A stretch of DNA of 64,000 nt, taken from NCBI GenBank assembly GCA_038049695.1, contig CP142455.1:65792501-65856500 (forward strand), given 5' to 3'. A program made the translations under genes and the position numbers. Positions 35,501 through 47,514 of this stretch are shown in pieces. Source of the stretch: Cinnamomum chago. Taxonomy: Eukaryota; Streptophyta; Magnoliopsida; Laurales; Lauraceae. Each line of letters begins with the position of its first letter. Within the stretch, counting starts at the first letter, position 1. The notes under the pieces were generated by a model. That model made no database searches and had not been told where the DNA came from. It worked only from the letters and a program-made list of their open reading frames with translations.

Positions 35501-37174
35501 AGAAGGATTTGAACATGAGGCAAAGAAGGTGGATGGAGTATATCAAAGATTATGACTTTCCAATCAAGTATCATCCAGGCAAAGTGAATGTGGTAGCAGA
35601 TGCTTTGAGTAGGAAATCAGTGGTCATGGCCAGTTTGAGAGGAATGAGTGTCTTACAGCAGTTTGAAGAGTTGGGAGTAGAAGTACAAACCCTGAGATTG
35701 GGTGCGATGTTAGCAAATATGACAGTATCAGAACCTACCTTCATTTAGAAGATCAAGAAAAATCAGTTGCAAGACCCAGACTTGGCTAAGATAGTAGAGG
35801 TTATTACAGAACGCCCAGATTTCAAGTTGGTGAATGGGATATTGTACTTTCGTGACCGGTTGTGTGTGCCAAATGTGGATGATTTGAAGAGCAAAATAAT
35901 GAATGAAGCTCATAGCACGAGATATTCTATGCATCCGGGTAGCACGAAGATGTGCCACAATTTGAAGAATAGATTTTGGTGGAACAACATGAAGAGAGAG
36001 ATAGCAGCTTTTGTGTCTCATTGTCTAACTTGTCAGTTGATTAAGGCAGAGCATCAGAAGCCTCCAGGTCTGTTACAGCCTTTGGAGATTCCGGAGTGGA
36101 AATGGGAGCACATCACCATGGATTTTGTTTCCGGTTTGCCTAATACCAAGAAGGGAAATAATGCAATTTGGATCATAGTGGATTGTCTGACAAAGTCTGC
36201 TCACTTCATTCCGATGAAGACAGGGAACATGATGCATATGGCACCACTTGCGAAGCTATTTGTTGATGAGATTGTTAGTAAACATGGTCAGCCCGTCTCC
36301 ATTACTTCAGACAGAGACAGTAGGTTTGTTTCAGAGTTTTGGAAAACTCTTCATGAGTCGATGGGTACCAAACTCCAGTTTAGCACAGCTTATCATCCTC
36401 AGACCGATGGTCAGTCAGAAAGGACGATACACTCTCGAAGACATGTTGCGTGCTTGCGTATTGGATTTCAAGGTTCAGTGGGATGAGTGCTTACCTCTTT
36501 GTGAATTTGCTTATAACAATAGTTACCACTCTAGCATCGGTATGGCACCTTTCGAGGCACTTTATGGTAGAAGATGTAGAACTCCGGTTTGCTGGGAAGA
36601 AGTCGGTGAGCGTAGTTTTCATGGACCGACGATAGTTGGAGAGACAAGTGACAAGGTCAAGTTGATTCAGGAACGTTTGAAGATCGCCCGAAGTAGGCAA
36701 AAGAGTTATGCCGATACTCGCCGAAGAGAATTGCAGTTTCAAGTGGGTGACAAAGTGTTCTTGAAGATCTCACCAGCTAGAGGGACTTTGCGGTTTGGAC
36801 AGAATGGCAAATTGTCTAAAAGGTTTATTGGTCCGTATGAGATTTTGAGCAAGATTGGAGATGTTGCTTATAGACTTGCGTTACCGCCGGAATTCTCTGG
36901 GGTACACAATGTTTTCCATGTTTCTATGCGCAAGAAATATGTCTCTAGTCCTGCACACGTTTTACAGCACGAACCTTTGGAGATTCAGGAAGATGCCTCG
37001 TACGTGGAAAGGCCGATCAAGATCATTGACACCAAAGAGCAAGAGTTGAGAAATCGGACGATTCATTGGGTCAAGGTACTTTGGGAAAATCACGAGCCAA
37101 AGGAAGCCACCTGGGAATTGAGAGAGCAAGTGCAGAGAAAGTATCCACAGCTTTTACCTGAGGTAATTGTTTGA
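32522..37174 (+). pseudogene. Tekay gag-pol polyprotein, broken
   Basis: The probable start is ATG 32522 (MPPRKAPNHH), with a frameshift before 32617. From there the domains in order are: gag capsid (FQQLKQGSMTVLGYV); two CCHC-like knuckles (CGHCGKNHETHEC, CFKCGAMNHAIKDC); protease; RT ([27 protein letters not shown]); RNase H ([17 protein letters not shown]); integrase (HHCC, then the DFVSG, SDRDSRF and HPQTDGQSE motifs of the DDE site); and a chromodomain near the end (WVKVLWENHEPKEATWE). Breaks: stop at 33676 and stop at 35746, both explained by C-to-T at Gln codons; a two-base deletion frameshift near 36435; and Leu in the protease active-site triplet (DLG instead of D-S/T-G). RT and RNase H residues look intact. 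It cannot act alone. Confidence 0.93.
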
Positions 37175-37198
37175 TTTATTTGGTGGACCAAATATCCT

Positions 37199-37211
37199 AA
37201 GGGGTGGAGGA
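37199..37211 (+). other. Polypurine tract of the Tekay element
   Basis: AAGGGGTGGAGGA directly precedes the 3' LTR. Confidence 0.85.
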
Positions 37212-39350
37212 TGTTAGACCCCGACCCAGACCAATCCGATTAGTGTGTGATTAGTATGTGTTTAGTCCTAAGTGGGTTTAGTTATTGTTGGGTTAGAAGT
37301 GATTAGTTTTAGTCTTGGAAATAGTTTTGGGAATTTTGAGAACGTTTAATATTAGTTAGACACACTCAGGATGGCCTGAGTGCACGTGTAAGCTTGGGAA
37401 GATCGTATCGGTTTCTGTGTGATTGTGATTTTGATTTCATTCGAATGATTTTCATATGTGTTACAACTTTCGTCTTAAGCCCATTCATGTTTGAAGCCCA
37501 AAAACCCAAGTTTTCGCCCAAAGAGGGTAAAATGGTCTTTTATGCACAAATCTGGACACAAATTTCGAGATCTCAAAACCATGTCAAAAATATACTTTTT
37601 GGAAACTAGAAATTTCGATGATTGTTTTATCCTTCTTCGTCGAAGTCATCCGAGGCCCACAAGATCGTGTTTTGGTCACTTCAAGGTGCAGCTAGTTGGG
37701 GGCCCATTAGCATCACTTAAACCCCATCTCCCTCTCCTTTCATTCATTTCCCCCAATCTCTGCAATTTTCTGAACCTAGGGCAAGGAAAACCTTTTTCTC
37801 TTCCTCTTCATTTCCTCTTGCATGCTTTAGCTAGAGAGCTCCAAAAAGGATTCCAAAATCATCATCTTCCTCTCCTTGCAAGCTTTCTATTGGTATAAAC
37901 TTCTTGGAACTTCTTGTTGGACAAGCTCTTCATTTCCTTCCCTCTCTCTTGTTTGACCTTCTCTAGGTAAGAGCTTCAAACCATCATCTTCATGAAGTCT
38001 TTTTAGTTCTTAAAGATCATGTTTTCCATGTTTACAAACCCTTTGGTAAAATGGGTTTCCTGGTTTTTCTCTTGGGTTTTCTTGTAGTGTTGGGATAGCT
38101 TGAGTGAAGTTCTTGAAAGGACTGTTAGCATTGGTCAAGGCAAGTAATCTCTATAGGCTCAATGTTGCATGTGTACTTTAGATTACTTTATTTTTTCTAG
38201 AAATTTTGTACATGTTTTTTATGTTAAATGGATGGATCTTTTGTTGATTTTAATGGTGGTTGAATGGTGATGTTTATGAGCATGTTTGGAGGCTCATCTT
38301 TGTGTATCAATGTTGTTTGAAGGCTGGGAGTAGGCATTGGTTGGGTTGGAAGAGGACAGGAACAGCCAGATGTTGGCCTCAGAAGTCCGCACTGCGCGCT
38401 CAAGCACGTGTGCTTGCTGTTTGGGCGTGCTGGACTGTCCGCTCGAGCACGTGTTGGCCGCTCGAGCGGATGGGCCCTTTGGGCCCAACAGTGCAAACTT
38501 CAAATGGCCATAACTTTTTAACCGTACGTCCGTTTTTGGAGTTCCACATACCGTTGGAAAGCTCTTGAAGTGTAGAATCCAATGGTATACTTATCTTAGT
38601 GATCAAAGATTGAAAAAGTGAGGTGGATATTTGAATCAAGGAAAACCAGTATTTGATTAGGACTTTTTAGCCTGATATTGTGCACTCGAAGCCTGAGATG
38701 TCTTTGAACTTCCGGGGCACCAATTCTCTTTTAAATTCCAACACTTGGGCTTCGTTTACACAAAGATCAACCAAAGGTCCTTACATGTGCTTGTTAGACT
38801 TTATATTCGTATTTTGGTTTTTGATACAATGAATATCATTGTGTACTCGTTTTGAAGTTTAAGTACAAGCTTGTTTTGAAGATTTGTTTCAAGAAAAAGG
38901 GGATCACTTCCTAAGCGTGTTGTGCATATTAATTATGCCTTTTGCTAGTCGTGTTTGTTGTGTTTTGATAAGTGATTTTCCCCCTTTTTATCTCGACATG
39001 TTTAGACCGTGTTTCGCGTGTTTTGTGCATTCATGAATTTTAGTAAACACCACTGAGCTTAGACTGCCCTTTCAGTTTGATCCACTGTCTGGGGGTCTTT
39101 AAACATGTGGACTGTCTGCAGACTGGTCGTGTATTTATTACACATCGTGCGTGTCCGGTTCCGCGGCCGGAAATCCCCGTATATGTGGGAATCGTGTCGT
39201 GCTTATAGTATGTATATCGTGCTTGTCGTGCGTGCTTGCTCTTTTCATTATATAAATGATAGAGAAAGGAGGGGCTCTTTGTGGATTGTAACTTTTCATG
39301 ATATATATTATGTACTCATGCTAGATTGTTTTAGTATCTCAGCTTTGTTC

Positions 39351-41332
39351 TGTTAGGAATTTTGTATTTGTAATTTGATGGATGCATTTGCACTTTAGCA
39401 TCATTTGATTAACACTCACTTGCATCGTTTTAGAAAACCTTGAAATCTGGTTTTATACATGCATAGCTTTTAAGTTTTGGAAAAGCATTTGTTTTATGCA
39501 TGTTTTGGTTCTAAACTTGGATGTAATGGTTTTAGAACCCAAACTCTTTTGAAAACCTAATTCTTTGTGCATTATGTTTGGTAAATCTTGTTGAGAATTT
39601 AGGTTTGAGCCTTGCATACATTCTTCACAAAAAGAATCATTTTTGTATGCCTTTTCATTTGAAAAGAGTTTTATCAAATCAAGCTAGCCTTTGGTTTTAA
39701 ACTTTCAAATCTTTTTAGGCTTTTTATATTCATGTTTTAAAAACCATTAGAATCTTTAAAACATGTTTTCCAAGCTTGATTTAGTGGCCAAAAGGTCCCC
39801 CAAAGAAAAACCTTCAAATATGCAAAAGTTGCATTTTTTGCAAAAAGGGGTGTCCCGGCAGTGTCTCCGGTCGACCGAGATACAGGTCTCGGTCGACCGA
39901 GACAACTGGAAGTCATTTTTCCAGAACCTGAACTGTAACATGCCAACGGTCAGAAATATGACCGTTGTGCTTTCTCGGTTGACCGAGACCCCTTTGCCGG
40001 TCGACCGAGGACTAGCCGTTGGACACTTTTTGGCTATAAAATCCATTCTTTTCCAACCTTTTTCAAGAGTTGACACATGAACCTTTGAGACCATTTTGGA
40101 GCCATTGAAAGGGGATGAAGTTGGAAAGGCTAGAAGGCCATTAGGAGAGCTAAAGCTTGGATCAATGAGTTAAACCACCAAGTAAGCTCTACCTTTGTTA
40201 ATCATGGTTTTCATGTTTTGTTTAAGCTATTGGTAAATGGTTTTGTACATGATAACTATGATGTGTTGAATCCATTCTTCTCCTAATCTTTGATCTAATT
40301 AAGATTGGATTCTTCACCTTGGTTTCAATCCAAGTTGTTTTTAAACCTTACTTAATCATGCTTAGCCAAAGTCTTTGATTTCCTTTAATGCATGATTCTT
40401 TGTCTTGGTTGAAACCTAAATTGTTGTTTTCATTCATTTGAACTTCAGTAAAATTAATTTGGTTTTGAAAACAACATTGCACATGCATCACATGTTCTAA
40501 GTTAGTCATTTTCATACAACTTGTGATTCTTTGATTTTCATATCATTAACAAGTTATTTTACATACATGTGATTTGCATTAAACTTCAATCAAATCTTTT
40601 ATGTGCCTTAAACTTTGAAATGCTTAGAGCATACATTATGAATAAGCCTTCTTTTTAAACTTGATTGAAGTTATCACACACACATCATGAGCATTCATCT
40701 TTGCATTCATATAGTGTTTGTGTGAGTTTGTTTTAAACTTTCATATCCGCCTATTTTAGAGGCAAATACATTGTGCTTAAATTGTATCTATTAGAGTGAT
40801 CTTTTGTGAAGACACTTTCTTAGAGGAATCTTTATTTGTAAAGGTTATTGCTTAGCCTAAGAAAAGCATTGTGTAAAGGTTATTGCTTAGCCTAAGAAAA
40901 GCATCTTGTAAGGTTATTGCTTAGCCTAAGAAAAGCATTTTGTAAAGGTTATTGCTTAGCCTATAAAAGCACATTGAGAGGTTGTTGTTTAGCCTAGAAA
41001 AACAAACATTGAGAGGTTGTTGTTTAGCCTAGAAAAACAACATTGTAAGGGTTATTGCTTAGCCTAGTAAAAAGCATACATAGTGGAAATCCGGTGGGGT
41101 GATTGGATCACAAGCCGGTAGTGGACGTAGGCATTGAGGCCGAACCACTATAAACCTTGGTGTTGTGGTGCTTGCTTTTGTGGTGATTGTTTTGTTTAGC
41201 TTCCGCATATTGTATGGTTTATCATCACATGTGACTAGTTTGCTTTAAGAATTTAGAATTGGTTTAAATTGGTCACAATTGTAGCTCACCCTATTCACCC
41301 CCCCTCTAGGGTTAGGATCCCAAGGACTTTCA
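39351..41332 (+). mobile_element. Second solo LTR of the Copia-type family
   Basis: 1982 bp, beginning TGTTAGGAATTTTG and ending GACTTTCA, with perfect duplication TGTTC on both sides (39346-39350, 41333-41337). GGTCGACC sites are at 39869, 39891, 39977 (mutated to GGTTGACC) and 39999, spaced 22, 86, 22 as in the gag-only element. A perfect 9-bp inverted repeat CAACGGTCA-N6-TGACCGTTG lies at 39944-39967. Its hairpin array (40842-41080) has two more units than the 19135 copy. Confidence 0.95.
39869..40046 (+). promoter_or_regulatory. Promoter module of the second solo LTR
   Basis: Same arrangement as at 19656-19828: GGTCGACC pair, MYB-like inverted repeat, GGTCGACC pair, then GGCTATAAAA near 40031. 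Confidence 0.55.
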
Positions 41333-43430
41333 TGTTCGCATTCTTGAAAATATACCCCCAGTTTTTATAGTATTTCATATCAAGGATTTGCTTATATGTT
41401 TTCTCTAAACGTTATTGTTCATGTTCATGCCTAAATTGATTACCTGCCAAACCGTTGTGTTTGACCCTTGTTTGTTGGTGCCCAGGTGCAGGAGACGTTA
41501 CCTTTGAGGAGGAGCGTCAGGAGGAGGCTTGTGAGTCAACCCCTGTGAGAGAGTGGCAGCCCGACGATGTCATCTAGACGTCGGGCGGATTCTTGAGTTT
41601 CGTAACATTTTGTCTTGGGGTTTCTTTTGATTGTTTTGAGAAGTGTATTGGCCTCTGTTGGCCTCTTATGGGTTGTAACAAAACTTAATTTACTTTCGTG
41701 TTAGTCTTATAACTTGAACTATGTTGGAAATGTCATGTTAGCTTCTGTCTTTGATACTATGTCTTGTTATTAATTGTTATAGCACTTAAATATTCTATTG
41801 GTGCTCCTCTTATCGTGTTTTGCTACACGCTTCCGCATACTTGATCGTGTGAGTCAGATTCCGCGTGTCTTTAGGAATCCTCACCGCGGGAACCTGTGGG
41901 AAAGCAATTTCGAATACAATCAACACACGTCGCGGGCCCGGGGTTCCGTTCCGGGGTCGCGACATTAGCCCTCTTAGTTTGATTTAAATCATGATTCCAA
42001 GCTTGATTTAATGGCCCAAAAGTTCCCTCAAGAAATCACTTTGAAATATGCAATTTTGGGGATTTTTGGTCCCAGGCCCGGGTCGACCCGCAGTGTGGCC
42101 GGTCGACCGGGTAAAGAGCCGGTGTGCTCTTTTCAAACGGTCAGTTTTATGACCGTTGAAGGCCAGGTCGACCGGGCACAGGGGCAGGTCGACCGGGCAC
42201 TCGCAAAAACTCATTTTTTTAGTATAAATACAAGTTCATTCCTTTGAAAAAGTTGTTAAAAAAGAGAGGAACCAAGAGCCACTCTTGAGGTGTTTTGAGA
42301 CAAAGAAAAGGGGATGAACTAAGAGAGGCCAAGGGGTCATTAGTGAAGTTAAAGCTTGGATCAATGAAGTTAAATCTCTAAGTAAGCTTTACTTTTACTA
42401 ATCATATGTTATATGCTTTGTTTAAATTATTGGTAAATGATTTTTAGCATGATAACTATGATGTGTTGAATCCATTCTTCTTTTAATCTTTGATCTAAGT
42501 TAGATTGGATTCTTCACTTTGATTTCAATCCAAGTTGTTTTAAATTTAACTTAATCATGCTTAGCCAAAATCTTTGTTTCCTTTTATAGCATGATTCTTT
42601 CACTTGGTTGAATCTTCATTTGTTGTTTTCATTCATTTGAACTTTAGTTAAATTAATTTGGTTTTGAAAACAACATTGCACATGCATCACATGTTCTAAG
42701 TTAATTAATTTCGTACAACTTGTGAGTCTTTGATTTTCATATCATTAACAAGTTTGTATTCATACATGTGATTTGCATTACACTTCAATCAAAATCTTTT
42801 ATGTGCCTTAAACTTTTAAATGCTTTGAGCATATATTGATTGAGCTTTCTTTTTAAACTTGATTGAAGTTATCACACACACACATCATGAGCATACATAT
42901 TTGCATTCATTTAGTGTTTGTGTGAGTTAGTTTTCACTTTCATATCCGCCTGTTTTAGAGGCATTGTAATTGAGCTTTAATTGTATTTCTTAAAGTGTTT
43001 GTGTAGACACTACATTGAGAGAAATCTTTTTCTTGTAAAGGTTATTGCTTAGCCTAAGAAAAGCATTGTGTAAAGGTTATTGCTTAGCCTAGAAAAGCAC
43101 ATTGATAGGTTGTTGTTTAGCCTATAAAAACAACACTATAAAGGTTATTGCTTAGCCTATTGAAAAGCATAGATAATGGAAATCCGGTGGGGTGTTGGAT
43201 CACAAGCCGGTAGTGGATGTAGGCATTGAGGCCGAACCACTATAAATCTTTGTGTGGTGGTGTTTGCTTGTGGTGATTGTTTTATTAGCTTCCGCATATT
43301 GTTTGATAAATCATCACTTGTGACTAGTTTATTTTTAAGAAGTTAAATTTGGTTAAAATTGGTCACTATTTGTAGCTCACCCTATTCACCGCCCCCCCTC
43401 TAGGGTTCGGATCTCAGGACTTTCATTTCC

Positions 43431-44020
43431 CCTAGCTTCTGACCTCTTTGAGTTCCCGAACTCTTTGAGGTCGGAAGCTAAGTATTATGATGGGAGGACC
43501 TCTTGAGCATTAGGTTTGAAATTCATATTGTACTTCATCTCGGTGTCAGTTGATGACGTCTGATCCTCATCGTGATGTCGCTTCGTCTGCCCGAGATAAT
43601 CAATGGCACGCCGATGTCGCCTCATCTGCCCGAGACAATCTATGGTGCGCCTCGATCGATGCAGAAGATGTACCGATGGCACCACGTGTCACCGCCTGAT
43701 TGGTCATCCAATCACTTCGAAGAGACGTGAACAGTGCTTGAAGTGACGTTCCGCACATGCGTCCTTGAAATTCAAAATGGCGTCCCCTTTCCCATTACAT
43801 ATAGAGGTGCTTCTTCATCTTTTACTTTCGCCTTCGTCGGAGAAAAGAGAAAGAGTTCGCTGTTGAGATCGCCATTTTCGTAAATCCAAGCTCAGTGCCC
43901 TTAGAGGCTATTCTTGTCCGCCTCGCGTTTGTAAGGTTCCCCTCCTCATCTTGTTTATCTTTGTTTTCTAGCTTCGTCTAGGGTTTCTGCTTCATTCTTC
44001 TAGTTTCTCCAAACTTAGGG
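43431..44020 (+). promoter_or_regulatory. Putative promoter and leader of the Tat antisense gene
   Basis: Two diverged 39-bp tandem units (43574-43612, 43613-43651) lie upstream of a TATA-like ACATATAGAG at 43798. A pyrimidine-rich leader follows. It points along the plus strand, against the Tat pol gene. Confidence 0.45.
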
Positions 44021-45660
44021 ATGGGGATTTATAGGCACTGGATAGAAACCCCAAAGGCCACGGCCGAGTCAGGGCCAAATACAGGATACCTGATGATGTT
44101 CTGATTAGGTTAGATGATTCTGAGAACCCTTTCGATGGTCTCACCTTCACCAACGGCTGGATGTCGTTCTTCTTAGTTACTATAATCGAGGGTGGGGTTC
44201 GATTCCCCCTTCACCCCCTCCTTAGGGCATGCCTTAGCAAATGGTGTCTCTGTCCCTGCCAGCTGATTTCAAATGGCTTTAAAATCATAATGGAAGTCGC
44301 GAAGCTCAACAGGATCCTTGGTATTAACCTCGGTGTCTATGACATCGAGGATGTTTACGACCTCTGCAAGTAGAGCGGGGGCGATAACACCTATTACCTT
44401 CGCGGTAAAGCGAACCGGGAGTGCATCGTCAACGATCTGGAGGACTCTAACAGGTACGCCGAGAACGACCGCCAGTTCATCTCGGGCAACTGGGAATTTC
44501 GCCTAGGCTGAGTCCGAGGTGGAGAGGACATACAGGGTTCCCCGTGGCTTCGGGACTCCTCCAAGTAAACACCGACTCCTTTTAAGTTCTTCTTGTAATT
44601 TCCTTTTCCTTTTGTTTGCCGAGCTTACGATTTTTTTTTTTTTTGCTTACAGTGCAGACGTTCGCCAAAGAAGACAGGAAGCCAACCAAGTTGGCTGGTC
44701 AAGAAACGCGGGATGGTTTCGGGCGCTATACGACTACCAAGGTCACTCCGGCCATGCTGCCTGGTCCCTTTTACAGTACGAACCGAGGTACCATTCCTTC
44801 ATCAAGAGGAGGGCTGGCCAACCTCAGGCTATAGTAGAAGCAGAACCAGTTCGGCCTTCGACCGATACCGAAGTTCGGGTTCCTTTCACGAGCACTTCTG
44901 CCACCGCAAGCACTTCGGGGTCCTACTCGGAGTCTGCCGAGACCGGGACTTCAAGGAGATCGCCACAGGTCGTCGTGCGCACTTCTAGTTCTTTTTCGAG
45001 TTCAGCGGAGAGAGAAGACATGGAACGGCGTCGTCGTCCAGTGACAGTCACGGACTTGAGCGTCCTAGCGTTTGGAGGCCGAGCTCCTCGAGCCCCGTCG
45101 GCCCCTACGACCTCCGCAGCCGCTGATGCTCCCGCTCTCGTGCCTTCTTCTACTCCATCTACAAGTTTGGAGGTTCGGGAGCATCCCACGCAGGAGGAGG
45201 CACAGGAGCAGCAAAGCAGAGCCAAGATATCGAGGATGGAGGCTGAAAAGAAGGACCTCAAGGCAGCCTTAGAGGGGAGCGGCCAAACAGTGAAAGAGCA
45301 GGAGGAGATGATCCAAGGCCTCAAGGTCGAGCTCGTGGTACAGAAGAAGAAGGTGCCGAGCTTGAGAAACAGAGAAAAGAAGCTATAGCCAAACTGCAAT
45401 CGGAGATTGATGCTGCTTTCAGCGAAGGAGTGGCAAAGGCGACGACTCTTTATGAGGCTCAGGTCATCATTGTGAGAGACTAGGCATGGGAGCTTGGATC
45501 GCTGGCAGCGCTGAAGGAAGCGGGAGTCCCCATGGACCACCCGGCTTATAAAAATCCAGCCAAGTTCCCAGGCTCGGAATCGGAATCGAGTTCCATCCCT
45601 TCTTCGTCCGAGACTCCTCCCGAAGTTGTTCCAACCGAGACTGGCGATGCTGGGCCGACT
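44020..45660 (+). pseudogene. Tat antisense ORF (plant gypsy-type transposon protein), broken
   Basis: Plus-strand frames encode a typical head of this family: YRIPDDVLIRLDDSEN, then FTNGWMSFF and GGVRFPLHPLLRACLSKW (44080-44370). Next come GGDNTYYLRG and a stretch ending ERTYRVPRGFGTPP. A canonical intron (donor GTAAAC at 44575, acceptor TTACAG at 44652) precedes a Ser/Thr/Pro-rich region and a coiled coil (SRMEAEKKDLKAALEGSGQ) to about 45388. Extra antisense genes past integrase are known in some Tat-lineage elements; their role is not established. The intron signals fit the plus strand only, which supports transcription in this direction. Stops near 44030 and 44371, a frameshift near 44510 and further stops near 45480 break it. 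The frame in exon 2 is uncertain. Confidence 0.7.
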
Positions 45661-45669
45661 GCTTGAAAA

Positions 45670-46400
45670 AAAAATTTTTGATGTATTTCTGTTTTTCTTT
45701 TCTGGATTTTTGTAATGTTCAAACATTGTATCTCCTTCTCTATAAATACAATTCCTTTTTCATGCTTGCTTTCAAACATTTCTTCATGTGCTTGACCTCG
45801 GTTCCCTAACCGAGCTCTTTACGTGCTCAAGAAATCGATTTTGCTTAAGTAATTGAGTTCGGTACGACAACCGAGACCTCGTATAGTCTTAAGTTCAGTA
45901 AGTCAAGAAACTAGTGTCCGGGTACCAAATTTGTTCGTAGCTTAGTTCATTAACCGAGCTCAATGGGAGCAAATTGGATTAAACCCTTTAACTGAAAGGA
46001 ATATAATAAGGTTTTGACCTCGGTGATAGAGTATTTTAAGCTCGGTTCCGTAACCAAACATATTTATCCCGAACACCGAAGTAGCCACCGAGTTCTTTAA
46101 CTTGGTGTTGTGCCTTAACTATTTAAGGCTTTTCTTCATTTCCCTAGTGCTCTGTAGCAGTTAGGTAGGTAGGCAATTGCCGAGTTCCACAACTTGGTGA
46201 GAATTGAGAGCAACAAAGACTGCTTTTATTGATCTCGAGAATTGAATACAATTTAGAAATAATACTTCTTGAGGTGGGTTGCATTCCATGGTCATGGTAA
46301 CTCTTTACCACACATGTCCTCAAGCTTGTATGCTGATTACCTAGCAGCCGAGATCACCTTGAATGGCCCGTGCCAGTTCGATTCCAGCTTGCCTTCATTG
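45670..46400. other. Tat spacer with CTCGGT/ACCGAG palindromes
   Basis: No gene seen. It contains repeated interrupted palindromes such as CTCGGTTCCCTAACCGAG (45797-45814) and related copies near 45858, 45950, 46039 and 46170. Confidence 0.6.
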
Positions 46401-46406
46401 GGATTC

Positions 46407-47470
46407 TTATTCTCCGGGAAACGTCTTATTTAAGACCAACTCTTCAACTGAGAACTTCTTCTCTCTGGCCTTTTGGTTGTAGCCCCTAGCCAATTGTTGC
46501 TGGTAGGCAGTTAGGCGGATAGCTACTACATCTCTTCGTTCTTCGGCTAGGTCCAATTCCCGGGCCAGATTCACTTCATTTTGGCCTTGATCAAAGAGCT
46601 CGGACCTCAAAGTTGGGAGACAGACCTCAAGTGGGATCACAACTTCTATTCCAAATGCTAAGGAGAAGGGTGTTGCCGAAGTGGAGAGTCTTGGAGTTGT
46701 CATGTATGCCCATAGGACACTCAAAAGTTCTTCTACCCATCTCCCTTTAGCTCAGTCAAGTCTCTTCTTGAGTCCATCGAGCACCAACTTGTTCGAATTT
46801 TCGGCTTGACTATTGCTTTGTGGGTAAGCTGAAGTAGAATAACAATTTCTGATGCAAAGCTCCTGGCAGAAGTTTCTGAAGAGATTGGAGTCGAACTGAG
46901 TCTCGTTGTCTGAAAACTCGTGAGACACCAAACCTTGTAATGATGCTTTTCCACACGAAGTTTTTTGAGTCTTGCTCGGAGATGGAAGACAATGGCTCGG
47001 CTTCTATCCACTTAGTGAAATAATCGGTGGCTACTATTAACCACCTCTTGTTCCCTGGAGCTCGGTGGAGTGGTCCCACAATGTCCAGGCCCCACTGGGC
47101 AAATGACCATAGATTAAAGAGTGGGCTCAGATCCTGTGCTAGCTGATGGATGGAATGTGAGAATTTCTGGCACTTCTCGCACTTTTTGGCATATAGCTGA
47201 GCGTCCTTCTGCATGTAAGGCCACCAATAGCCTTGGCTGATAGCTTGGTATGCCAATGACCCACCCCCAATGTGGCTTCAGCATATGCCTTCATGAATTT
47301 CATAGAAGAAGTCTTCAACCTTGCTTGGGTGAACACACTGGAGGTAAGGGCCAGTATAAGATTTCTTGTATGGTTCGCCATCCGGAGAGAACCAAAACTG
47401 AGCTGCTTTCAGCCTGATTTTGTGAGCCCCACTCTTGTCTTCAGGAAGTTGCTAATCTCTGAGATAGGAG
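46407..47470 (-). pseudogene. Tat integrase region, broken
   Basis: Minus-strand frames include the zinc-binding region (GYWWPYMQKDAQLY, CEKCQKFSHSIHQ), the catalytic core (QWGLDIVGPLHRAPGNKRW, then TDYFTKWIEAEP) and the C-terminal part (SVLWAYMTTPRLSTSATPF, ELDLAEERRDVVAIRL). The pieces lie in three frames with stops near 46733 and 46810, so several frameshifts and stops have accumulated. Confidence 0.85.
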
Positions 47471-47514
47471 ATGATTGGGTCCATCCAGCTCCGACCGAGA
47501 TCAACACACAAAAT

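Larger units (their letters stand above)
29593..41964 (+). mobile_element. Tekay-type chromovirus (Ty3/gypsy), young but defective
   Basis: LTRs are 29593-32361 (2769 bp) and 37212-41964 (the latter with a nested solo LTR). Both begin TGTTAGACCCC and end GGGTCGCGACA. Flanks TTAGT (29588-29592) and TTAGC (41965-41969) are a near-perfect duplication. The PBS is TGGTATCAGAGC and the polypurine tract AAGGGGTGGAGGA. One gag-pol frame carries a C-terminal chromodomain, as in Tekay/Del chromoviruses, which use it to target chromatin. LTRs differ at roughly 14 sites and one 3-bp indel by eye, so insertion is recent. Confidence 0.95.
37212..41964 (+). repeat. 3' LTR of the Tekay element with nested solo LTR
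   Basis: Matches the 5' LTR outside 39351-41337. Its TATA box is at about 39249. Confidence 0.95.
29325..43425 (+). mobile_element. Solo LTR of the Copia-type family, split by a Tekay element
   Basis: Left part 29325-29592 starts TGTTAGGAATTTTGTG; right part 41970-43425 ends GACTTTCA. A perfect 5-bp duplication TTTCC lies at 29320-29324 and 43426-43430. Joined length is about 1.72 kb. It is a diverged relative of the LTRs at 19135 and 24965, with its own GGTCGACC quartet (42081, 42101, 42166, 42187), AACGGTCA-N6-TGACCGTT (42136-42157) and hairpin repeats (43036-43170). It sits in the polypurine region of the Tat element. Confidence 0.92.

Noticed and set aside
44923..45726. 267-residue minus-strand frame opposite the Tat antisense gene
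   Set aside because: It is the mirror of a Ser-rich coding region; the plus strand has the family motif and the intron signals.
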